Below are positions 10,321 to 21,300 of a stretch of 64,000 bases of DNA, in pieces (position 1 is the first letter of the stretch; every line of letters starts with the position of its first letter). The stretch is from Ceratopteris richardii. Taxonomy: Eukaryota; Streptophyta; Polypodiopsida; Polypodiales; Pteridaceae. The stretch lies in contig CM035416.1 of assembly GCA_020310875.1 (NCBI GenBank), forward strand, positions 780,556-844,555, in the 5' to 3' direction. The notes under the pieces are model-generated. The model did not search any database. It saw only the letters and a list, made by a program, of their open reading frames with translations, and was not told the origin of the DNA. The position numbers were made by a program, and so were the translations under genes.

Positions 10321-11517
10321 TGTTAGCTCCGAAAATGGTTGGTTTTTATGCACTAATGTGGTTCTATTTGGCAGGAAAATACACTTGATTTCAGGTACTT
10401 GAAGAGTGGATTTGATGATTGATGAGAAGCATGTGGAGGTATTGGTAAAGGAAAACAGGGGTATCATTGAGCATGGAGGAGCCTCCTAAGAACATAGGGA
10501 ATATTGATGTGCAAAGGAAATTAGAAACGGCTTTGTTTCAGGGGGGGAATGTTTTCTTATCAAACATCAAATACAATCGCTTGACCGATTTCCGGAAATT
10601 GATCTTCGACACACCGTTGGAAAAAATTCAGAGATGTGGAGAAATGTGATCAGGGCCGCATGCCAAACTGCACTTAACACATTTTGAGTGTGTGGGGATA
10701 AGGGCCTTATCAAAAAGGAGAGGAGTAAAGTCATCTCACGCTCTCTCCCTCTCGTTTTTTGCCACGAATAGAAGAGGGGGGGCCTGCTATCGATTCCAAA
10801 AAAAAAAAGAGAGATAAGGAGAAATAAAGGGGCGCCGAATGGGAGCTCTCTCACTTCTTCTTCGTTTTTTTGTGGTGGCTGGAGGAATCGAAGAAAAAAA
10901 GGGGGCACGCTGCTCTGTGTGTTCGGGGAGGAAAGGGGGAAATTATCTCTCCGCTTTTGTTTCAGCAGGTCAAGGAGATAAAGAGGGAGTCAGTAGCAAA
11001 AGGGCAATTTTTTTATCGAGGCCGCTTAGGAGCAGACGGAGGGTTCAGTGACCTGCGGAAGAAAAAGGGAAGTAGAGGAATCTACAGCTCATCACGCTAA
11101 TTCTATCTTCATGATTGAAATCCGTTGAGTTTCAACTTCTCAGAATTAGAGCACACGAGCATGAACAATGAGCATTGATGAGGAGAACGGCTATCGGAGC
11201 AGAGAGGAAGCGAAGGTTCGAAAACGACGGGGTGCAGGAGCTCCAAAAGGAACGCCAAGCTGCAGATGAATAACTTTCAGGTTTTTTGGGGTGGGGGGGA
11301 CTCAAGGGAGCATTTTTGCAAAAGCTTTTTGCGGAAGCATGATAGGCCATTGCTAAAGGTCACCATAACTGTGAGTTTCCTCCAGACTGTGACAAGGTTA
11401 TATGGATGTTTACCGTAGGGATTATGAGATTTCTACAAGCGCTGAATTCAATTTTGCATCGTTCCTTAGTCATGAGCTATGAAATCATGCATTAGCTTGG
11501 AGAAGTATAGATACAAG

Positions 11518-12179
11518 CCCTCCGATGTACTAGGGAACATGGAGGAAAGGTTAAATTGTGATTAATTTATATTTGCATCGACTATAATTTTTTTATTGAT
11601 ACCACGCATTTCTTTCCCCCTCATCACCCTCTCTATATTCGATAAATATGTGGATCACTTTTTTGGAAAACATGTCTGTTAGGATGACATGCATGACTAC
11701 TCAGCATTCCTTGTGGTAGAAAAAAAACTCCAGTCGTGATATAGGACACAGTTTGACCCTTGCTGCTTTTATTTTGTTTTAGCTACCTGTGTGTTCAGTA
11801 AAATTGTGGTTGTTGTGCGTGCCCTTATGACAACCAAGTAATTCAGAAAGTGTTTGTAGCCAATTCATATGCTTACATAACCATAAGGTATAGAGTGTCA
11901 CATGTCTGATTCGTGTTGTGATTGAAGGCACGTGAAGAACCATTGAACACAACAAAAAGAAAGAAGGAAATAGATAGACTCCTATGCAGATTCAATAGCA
12001 AAACTGTGGTGGAAATTGCTGAGGAACGCATGCCATTTTGAATCGTTTAGACTCTAAAATAAATTTACAACTTTTAGTAAACCTCCAAGAATTGCATCGA
12101 GAGACCTTTAAAATGAAATCTTGTTTATAGGAAAAATCACTACACAGTTCTGATGAGACTCAATGTTGAATTGTACATG
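11518..12179 (+). other. Segment present only in the 5' LTR of TE-D
   Basis: The right LTR passes from the sequence before 11518 to that after 12179 without this block (near 39649-39650). No target duplication flanks it. The two break points share GC, so a microhomology deletion from the right LTR is more likely than an insertion here. It holds no gene or repeat that I recognise. Confidence 0.75.
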
Positions 12180-12758
12180 CACGTCTTAACAAAGGTCTCT
12201 TAGGAAGGTGAGGGTAAGTGCATACATGTGCATAAGTGTGTGTGCGAGAGGAAAAAGAGGAAGGGAACAAGCAAGAGTGTGCAAGAATTTGTGTGTAATG
12301 GGAAGTGAGAGAAGGCCAGTGGGGAAGTGAGCAAGAGCGCATGAGAGGAGGGGAAAGGAAGTGTGTGCGTGTCAGTGTGCAAGCTTGGGTATAGGAGGGC
12401 AAGAGTGTGGGCAAAAGAAATAAGAGCAAAAGGAAATGGGGAAGGGCAAGTGCAAGAGAGAACGAGGAATCAAGTGGATTCGGGAAGTGTGAGTAAGGGG
12501 AAGGAGAGAAAAGGTGCGAGAAGGTACATATAAGCGAGTGGGTGAGAAAGAGAGAGAAGGGTCGCGATAGGTAATGTATTCACTAAAATTGGATACCCAT
12601 TTGTGCATGTATTTGCCCAGATCCTCCATCAATATATTGGAGTGAAATTGTGTACTTAGGGGGACCAAAACTAACCTAGTATCAGAAGGCTTGGGCAAAA
12701 TATCATTGAGCGTAGTCACTTTCCCTTGGACTAAGAGTGCCAACATTTTGGTGCGTTT

Positions 12759-12763
12759 GCCGG
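12759..12763. other. Target site duplication of TE-E, left copy (GCCGG)
   Basis: GCCGG precedes the LTR at 12764 and is repeated exactly at 30184-30188. The site lies inside the LTR-internal copy of the TE-D primer site. Confidence 0.95.
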
Positions 12764-13452
12764 TGTTGGAAGCAGCCAGAGGCACAGACGCCACGGAAGC
12801 ATGTAAAGAAGGAGTAGGGAACCAGGCGGATCAACCAGGCGGATCAACCAGGCGGATCAACCAGGCGGATCAATTTTTCAAACAAATATATTTCTTATTA
12901 ATTCTCCAAACATTCAAACAGTGATTATTATCACTAATGGTAACATATGTATCATAGAAAACCACATTTTGTAATCCATAGCTCCATTTTGTGCAAGCCG
13001 AGGAGTCCTCGAGCTTGAGGAGCTTAGGTAGAATGCTCGTACCAATTTTCGTTATTTTTAGACACCGTTTACCCTTCCAAATAGCCTCTAGGACCTATTT
13101 TTTAACTAGGCCGGTCACTAGATGTGAAACCGGTCAAAACTAGTCTAGAAACTATAAAAAGAGCTAGAGAGCTCATTTTTGGGGTTGGTTCATTTTGATT
13201 AGTGTGAGCATAGAGCTAGTTTGAGCTTGTAAGAGCATTCTTGAGTAATAGAGCTAATTTCCCACCTTCCATTGTGTCTTGCTTGTCTCTTCATTGTGTG
13301 TGTGTATGTGTGTGTGCATCTTCGTGCTTCTCACCTTCACTCTCACATCATCTCACGTTCACGATCTTCATATCACTCCTACCTCTCCCTCGGATTGACA
13401 TTAAGGAGGTGAAGCTTCTTAACGTGGTTCTCACCATTGTGCTAGAGCAACA
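12764..13452 (+). repeat. 5' LTR of TE-E
   Basis: It runs from TGTTGGAAGC to GAGCAACA. It carries four copies of the 13-base unit AGGCGGATCAACC near 12825-12870, a U3 palindrome (12999-13011), a TATA box with inverted repeat (13153-13174) and a GT-rich run in U5 near 13294-13316. Confidence 0.95.
13153..13174 (+). promoter_or_regulatory. Core promoter of TE-E
   Basis: TATAAAAA is followed directly by GAGCTAGAGAGCTC. Both parts are kept in the TE-A and TE-B LTRs, whose other U3 sequences have drifted. This is the expected start of the genomic RNA. Confidence 0.65.
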
Positions 13453-13459
13453 CCAAATT

Positions 13460-13481
13460 TGGCGCCGTTGCCGGGGATCGA
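13460..13481 (+). other. Primer binding site of TE-E (tRNA-Asp)
   Basis: The site begins TGGCGCCGTTGCCGGGGATC, seven bases inside the LTR. It complements the 3' end of plant tRNA-Asp(GUC) as I know it (CCCCGGCAACGGCGCCA). Diverged copies lie at the same place in TE-B (42931-42953) and TE-F (56407-56428). Confidence 0.9.
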
Positions 13482-15353
13482 GTCTAGGACGAATGTGTGA
13501 TGGTAAGAGTATAGCAAGAAGAGGCGTTGGAAGGTAAAAATTTCAGTTTTTGTTGTTGTTTTTACTTAGTTTTTAGTGTTTTTCACCTCCCCCATACTCC
13601 ATCTTCATCATCGCATCATCATCTCCATCTCCAAAAAAATCAGAAAATTCACCATATCCCCCCATTCACCTCAATTCCCCTCATTTGTGCATGCGAGAGA
13701 GCGAGAGAGAGTTTTTGCGCTTGTATGCACTTGTGTTTTCTTGAGTTTTCTTGCAGGTACAGAGCTTCAGAGCATCAGGAGAGCTTCCAAAAGGTAAAAC
13801 ATGTACTTTCTGTCAGAAATTTCCGAGCAGGGCGGACCATCGCGATGGTCTGCAATTTTCGGTTTTTGAGGTAGGCGACCACACCACTAGATAGGCGATA
13901 CTTGCGCATTCACGGAACCACAATTACATTTCAAAAATTCGTTATTTGGTGGACCATCGCGATTGGCTCGGACCATCGCGATTGTGTCGCACCATCGCGA
14001 TAGGCTCACGCCATCGCGATGGCTCGGCCGGACCATCGCGACGGTTCACTTTTTCGGACCATCGCGACGGTTCACTTGAGCCATCGCGACGGTCCACTTG
14101 GACCATCGCGACGGTTCAGATGACCGCGGACCATCGCGATTGGCTTATGCCATCGCCACGACAGTGCCACGTGTCACGATAGACCATCGCGACGGTTCGT
14201 TTTTCGGACCATCGCGACAGCCCAAAATCGGACCATCGCGATTGGCTCAAGCCATCGCATCGCGGACCATCGCGACGGTTCATTTCGGACCATCGCGATT
14301 GTCCACCGTTGACCGTTGACCGCGCCATCGCGATTGTCCGCCTGATCACGCCATCGCGACGGTTCATTTTTCGGGCCATCGCGACGGTTCGCTCGGACCA
14401 TCGCGATTGTCCAAATCCCACGCCATCGCGACGGTTCATTTTTCGGGCCATCGCGACGGTTCGCTCGGACCATCGCGATTGTCCCGGACCATCGCGATTG
14501 TCCACCCCTATCGCAATTTTTGGACTCCAATTTTTGACCAAATTTGAGGGTATTTTTGAGAAATTTTTGGACCATTAGACTCATAGGAGACCCCTTAGCC
14601 TATATTAGAAGAAAAACTGGATTGTCAGTTTTTACCCCCCAGGGCCTGAACGCGTATAACTTTTTCATCCGAAGTCCGTTTTTTGAGCTTAATAGCTCGT
14701 TAGAAAGCTCGTGACGAGTACTACGTGACCTCAACTGTTTTTTTCATAAAGAATACATCTATTTTTGGATAGGCTAATTTGAGGTTCACCTAGCTTGGGA
14801 CTAGGAAGCCAGGGGGCACACATTGGAAATTTGGGCAAAAGGGAAGGGACTAAAAGGTGTATATACTCAAGTGTTTAATCTTCTTGTGAATTGGTCTGAC
14901 ATTGGAATTTTCCAGGTCTAGCAAGGGCAAGCAAAGGCAAGCAAGCAAGGCAGTGAAGACAGCAGAGCTTGGGAAGCACGGCTTCTTGGGCAACAGGGCA
15001 TCAGAGCAACAGAAAAGCCGACTCGAGGTTGGAAGATTACTCAACCCCCTCAGTCAATTCTTAGCTTAGGCTAAACGTTAGCATTGTGGATTTAAGTCGA
15101 TAGGAACGCCTCAAGTTCAAGATACCTAATTCTATCAAGTTTAAGACTTAAAGTAAAGGTGTGTGTGACGCGAAAACCTAAAGAAAAGAACATAAGTCTG
15201 ACGGAACGAGAACTCAAAATCATAACGGAAGTCGAATTCCTGACGCATAAATTAAGACAAGAATCCAAAGAAAAATTAAAAAGAACCAAGAATTAATCAC
15301 AAAGAACCATTGACGATCTAAGGGTGTAATTGAGCGTGCAAGGAAGGAAATTA
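13482..15353 (+). other. Leader of TE-E
   Basis: About 1.9 kb separates primer site and gag. It begins with a pyrimidine-rich stretch, then TTGCAGGTAC near 13753, which contains both acceptor-like and donor-like splice dinucleotides. The tandem array (13949-14510) follows, then non-repeated sequence to the gag ATG. Open frames across the array exist only because the repeat lacks stops. Confidence 0.7.
13949..14510 (+). repeat. CCATCGCGA tandem array in the TE-E leader
   Basis: Roughly two dozen imperfect units of 17-30 bases centre on CCATCGCGA, usually ending CGGTTC or TTGTCC. A lone unit precedes the array near 13838. At its end a 72-base higher-order unit occurs twice (14349-14420, 14421-14484). 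Many units are near-palindromic (CCATCGCGATGG). Arrays of different sequence but with the same TCGCGA core occupy this position in TE-B and TE-F. Confidence 0.9.
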
Positions 15354-18300
15354 ATGAACCTTAGATCAGGCAAACATATAGGTAAGTCGGACCGACGAAG
15401 CCTTAGATCATCAGAAGCTAGTGTAAGAACTACCGCTCGATCTTGGGCTCAGCAATTGAATAATAGTTATCCCTACGAGAGCTCAGAAACTAGCGAATCA
15501 GAAATGGCATTTAGTGCAGACAGACCTGAAGGAGGGTCTCATATAGCATACCTAGAAAAGCCAGAAGGACCCTATAGAACGCAACTAGAGTTTCTCCGAA
15601 CCAACCGATTAGGTGCTCGCATCTATGAGGATGGTTTGCAAAGGCAAGTGGTGCAACTGCACAACCCTGATCAACCCATTGGATTGGAAAGACCAGTGGT
15701 GAAATTTGAGAGAGACGCTTACATAGACAAAGAAGGAACCATGTACATCCTAAGTACGCAACCAAACGATACTAATGAGTTTGGCACAATCCAATTAGAG
15801 ACGGAAGCGAAATTTCAAGGAAAAGAACCGTTAGAAGAACCTAGAACACCTAGAGGGAAATCCGTATTAACGAGAGTACTCATCTCAGAGTGGACCCCTC
15901 AAGATAACAGGAGCACCGAGTTGTTTGTAAACAAGGAGACAGATGAAGCCTTTTGGAGGTACAAAAAGGAAAACCCTGGCGAGGTAGGCATCATTACAAT
16001 TTATGAATTCAAGGACCCAGATACACCTGGAAAGGTTGTATACCTGGATGAGACTTCAGAAAGAGTCTTTGTGGTGCCTGAGCGCGCTAAAAACACCTAC
16101 ACTTGGAGAGGTGAATTGATATTCCCTCCATCTAGAACAAACATGAATGCAAATCAACAAGGGGCAGGAACTTCCTCAGCCCATGGAAATCAAAGAGAAG
16201 GAAATCACGAGAGACCAGAAGTAAGCTTCAATCACCCCATAGGGAGAGATAGAACAACCACGAACACTAATAGGACGGATAGACAAAGAGAACATGGAAT
16301 ACCAGGTGGTAGAGATGATTTTCCTCTACCTAGACCACGTGAACACGCAAGAGTATTGAGACCCACGCAATTAGTGAAATCAATGAAAAATTATTTTGAT
16401 GGGACAGGAGATCCCTATGACCATGTCGCAGAATTCAAGCAAGTACTAAGAGCAGAACAAGTCGAGGACATGTTCACGTAGTACAACGCATTTGGACTAA
16501 CGTTAAAGAATACCGCTTTAACTTGGTTCCAACCACTGCAACAAAGGCAATTTAGAGACATCCATCACTTTTTAGAGTCATTCATTACTGAATTCTCTAA
16601 AAGTGGGGTTAGACATGACACGTCTTCGTTGATTCATAGTTTTAAACAAACCCCTCAGGAAACGGTAAGACTGGCAGGTCGTAGATTCAGACAATATGTT
16701 GAACGATGTCCAATGCAAGAGCTACCCTCACAGGCCAAACAAGTATCACTGTTCCTAGATGGCTTGTTGAGCGCTAAACTACGTTCCTATGTGTACCTAA
16801 AGGAACCCAGAACGCTAGAAGAGTGTGTAAGAATATGTATAGACATTGAGGACAACCTAGGAGATGAATTAGAACTCTCAAAGGTCTACAAGGACTCAGA
16901 TTGTTCTTCTCTAGCATCCACAAAATTGTCTACTTCGATAGAGGACCTAGCAGAAAAGGTGGCCCAAAAACTAGGAGTTTCTAGTAAACAGGTGCCCAAG
17001 CTACCAACTAATGTACGTTGTTACGCTTGTGGTGGAAATCATTTGGCAAACGTGTGCCCCAATGCACCTCAACCTCACGTCAATCCTAGCGGCCAATATT
17101 GTACAATTGAGAGAAGGTACACGAATCATACGGCTCAGGACTGCCCATACAATAAACAAACTGTGAGACAGAACTACCCGCAAACATACCAGCAGCCAGG
17201 TAGGTATCAAGGCCAATACAATGCTCAGCCTTATTACTATAGGCCTCCTCAGAACTACCCATACCAGGCTCAACAGAGACCTCAACCCGTCTTAGCTCAG
17301 CAGCCACCCCCACCAGCGAATGTCATCTCAGTCAAATACGCTGCTGCAGAAGAGAACCTAAGTAGGGACTTAGTGCCTTCTTCACCCCTGATCACCGAAA
17401 GTGACCCGAACTCCAACAGTTTTGACTCTACTCATGTAACTAGTCCACCAGCTTATTACACGGAGTCACCAGAACATGTGGAGACATATCATTATGATAG
17501 TCCACCAATGGAACCTAGTTGGGAGCCAGATTATGCTAATGTAATGTACGCAAACCCAAACCCACGGCCCCAATTGCGACAACAGAGACCACAGGGCCCT
17601 AGAGGACCATGCTTTAGGTGCCAAGGAGATCACTTCATAAAGGATTGTCCACATCCCCCAATAGCAAGGCAATCACAATACTATAACATACAAGGCTTTT
17701 GTGCCGATTGTGGCAAAGAGCACATCATTAAAGATTGTCCTAAGAACCCAGTTAGCACTTCGATTGTGACACCAATCAACGTGATAGGTATTGTAAATAA
17801 CGCTGATGGATCCAACCCTACATACGTGCCTATCCAAGCTATAACCAGAGCCCAGGCACTTTTACAAAACCAACAGCTTAATCATGAGAAAATAGCCGAA
17901 ACTAGTGAAGTTGCGGAATCGAGCAGTAAAAAGACAAAATCTTGGAAAGATTCTAGAGAAAGAATAAAGAGAAAATGGAGTAAAAAGATAAGTGAGTTGG
18001 AAGGAAGTTTAAGGGAATCTAGAGCCAGAATCCAAGAATTGACTTCACAAGAATTAAACCAAGAAATCCCAGCTCAAAAATCAGGATCAGTTTTAGCGGA
18101 ACCCATACCAGAAGACCTAGACATGATGTTTCGTGCATATCAGGCTAGAATAAAAGAGGGACCTCAAGTAACGGAAATGAGTAAAAACTACCCTCGAGCG
18201 GATCTAGAAATTGAGAGAACTAAACTTTGCATGAAGATGGTAGAACTAGCCCAAGCGTTGTTCGAAGCCTCTAGATATCTTAATTGGAATAACATGGCAA

Positions 18301-21300
18301 AACCGGAATTACACTTTCAAGGACTAATGGAGAGGCTAGAACACTTGATAGAAAGCAAAGAGAAAAAGGATCAGCATAGGAACCCTATTGTCCCAGAGAC
18401 ACAGGAAAGGAATCCACCATCCCTATCTCAAGTACCCAATACAGAAAGTCAAGATAACCTATCTTCCATACATAAGTACTCACATGAATTTTTAAGAGAA
18501 ATACAAGAAGAGAAATGGAGAAAAGAACAAGGAACTCATCCTCCTATTCAGGAAATAAACGACTTGCAGGAACAATTTCCCCAAGACATCCCCTCTATTT
18601 ACGATGATGTAGAGGAGGAGCAACTAAGTGAACCCACAGGATTTGAATCTAATTCTTTACAAGAATTACCTCAGTTCACAGGGCCTTGGGAAGCAAAGTC
18701 TATTAGTATGAGAGCACCCACGATAATAGTGAGGAATGAAGAATCAGTGATCCCTAGGAACACGGAAGTGATCAAGAACACTAAAGTACAGTGTAATCTC
18801 ACCCTGGAGGAATTGTTAAAGGTAAAACCAGAATTGTGGAAGCACGTAGCAAATCAATTCCCTGAGCTAGCTACCACACCCTCTCAGATAGGGTCACATA
18901 AGAAGGTACCAGAGATACCCGTGGAAAAGATTGGAGACGTAAGCGAAGGAGAGGAAGGTAACACATATCTTCCAATAACCCATCAGGGCTACACCACGAA
19001 AGCCATCTTAGATTCAGGAGCCGGAGTAGCCATCGCTACTACCGCTTTATGGAAACGTTGGGGTAAGCCAGCCCTCAGACCCACTAGGATGAAGCTACAA
19101 ATGGCTGATGGACACATAGAAAAACCGTTAGGCTTACTAGAAGGCATATCTCTCACCACTTGTGGTGTAGAATTTGAGCATACTTTCGCCATTTGTGACT
19201 TTGCGAAAAATCATGCGTATGAGATGATATTGGGACGACCATTCATGCGTCAGTTGCAAATTGTACAAGATTGGGGAACTAATTCTTTGTACTTGCAACA
19301 TTTAGGAGTGACTACTAAAGTCAATCTTAAGGACTATTCACACAGAGATGTACCCCCAATACAATGGAATACCATCCATAAGACACCAGCAGAGACGGAA
19401 TCCGTGCACTCATTAGAATCAGATCCTTCTTGGTGGCATGAGGATACCCATTTATGGATGTGTAAAGTAGCCAAACAAGAGGAAGAAAGATTAGAAGCAA
19501 GGACCTTAGGTGCGGAACAACATCCACGAACCCTTCAAGATCCAGCCTACGCACCTGTAGTATTCCCAGACGAGGAGTTTGAACCCCATGGTTGGGCGGA
19601 AATCCTAGCAACCATGGATGTAGCCATCAATGAAGAACAATGGACACCCCACTGTGACGAGGATGGCTATGACATTTTAGTTTTCACGATAGAGCCAATC
19701 ATGTGCGATGCAATTTTAGAAGAGTGCGAACCAAACACTGATGCATTTGAGGACGCAAGCGATTTTGATTTAGAATCAATTATCATGGACCCACCCTTTG
19801 CATCAGAGGAAGAATATTTCTACGAAATAGAGACTCACACTCAGAGACACGAGGACATAACGAACGAGGTAAGGTTAGCCACAGAAGTGACTACTAAGAG
19901 TGAAGGCAAGAAGAGAAAGAAGAAAGAAACCATGTCGGAAAAAGAAGAATCTTTATTTGAAGTACCCGAGAATTTCAAGAAATACGAAATCGACGATAGA
20001 AGAATCATGGTACGAATGCCTAATAGAAAAGAGAATGATGGACAAGCATATGATAACCGAGAGAAAACCAAGAAAGTCATAGTTGCCATAGAAGGAGAAG
20101 AAGAAAAATGTACATACATAGGGCATGATCTGACGACTGAAGAAGAAGAAGAGTTAGTTGCCCTATTGCGCGAATATAGAGATGTTTTTGCTTGGAGTTA
20201 CAAAGATTTGAAAGGAGTAGATCCAGATATATGTTCTCATAGAATCCCCATGACTCCAGATGCAAAACCGACAAAACAGAAACCGTACACGTACAATGAT
20301 AACTACGCTGCGAAGATTAAAGAGGAGATAGATCGCTTGATAGAAGCAGGATTCATTTACGAAATTGAGCATACCGAATGGGTATCCCCCATTGTGGTTG
20401 TGCCCAAGAAGAATGGAAAATTGCGTGTGTGTATTAACCTTAAAAAAGTTAATGCCGCAACGATTAGAGACAGTTATCCTCTTCCTATCACGGAACACCT
20501 ATTGGAAAGAGTCGCGGGCAAGGAAGTTTACAGTTTTCTTGATGGATTCTCAGGCTATAACCAAGTAGCCATTGCTCCAGAAGACCAACACAAGACGGCT
20601 TTTGCCACAGAATGGGGCATATTTGCATTTCGTGTGATGCCATTTGGCTTAACAAATGCACCCGCTACTTTCCAGCGACTCATGTGTCATGTTTTTAAGG
20701 AATTCTTACGCAAGAGCTTGGAAGTTTATGTCGATGACTTATGTGCTCATTCAAATGTAAGACAGACACATATTCCAGAGTTAAGACAAATATTTGACAA
20801 ATGTCGAGAATATCAGGTTTGTTTGAACCCAGAAAAATGCGTTTTCATGGTCAGACAAGGCAAAATTCTAGGACACATTGTGTCAAAAAATGGAATCTCT
20901 ACGGACGAGGAAAAGGTGAAGGTAATTGCAGAATTACCAAGACCAACTAATGTGAAAGAGGTACAGGCATTTATGGGCCATTGTGGATATTATCGACGAT
21001 TCATACACATGTATGCAATCATAGCTAAGCCTCTGTACTCTCTTTTGACCAACTTCGAATGGACATATGAATGTGAAAATTCATTCAATGAACTCAAACG
21101 ACACTTGTGCTCAGCACCTATATTGACCACCCCAGATTGGAGTAAGCCATTCCATGTACATGTGGATGCATCCAATTACGCCGTAGGATGTGTGTTAGCA
21201 CAACCCACGAAGGAAGGTAACATAGATCTCCCCATAGCCTACGCTAGCAGACAACTGAACGCAGCAGAAAGAAATTACACCACGACGGAACGAGAGGGAT

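Larger units (their letters stand above)
10321..12763 (+). repeat. 5' LTR of TE-D, first part
   Basis: The LTR is interrupted at 12763 by TE-E and resumes at 30189. It matches the right LTR (38455-40379) throughout except for 11518-12179, which is missing there. It is rich in purine runs such as GAGAGAAGG and short GT-rich stretches. The small open frames in it (for example 10567-10908 and 12160-12429, minus) have no recognisable product and are repeated in the other LTR. The last bases before TE-E are an internal copy of the primer site. Confidence 0.9.

Noticed and set aside
13949..14510. CRISPR-like array
   Set aside because: Units are degenerate, of variable length and without unique spacers. 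The setting is a plant retrotransposon leader.
13946..14584. Overlapping open frames on both strands through the TE-E leader array
   Set aside because: They exist because the repeat unit lacks stops in several frames. The products are repetitive, differ between strands and have no counterpart in TE-B or TE-F.
16479..16481. Programmed stop-codon read-through between Gag and Pol in TE-E
   Set aside because: The TAG is in the middle of the capsid region and not at a Gag-Pol boundary, and TE-F has CAG there. A point mutation is simpler.
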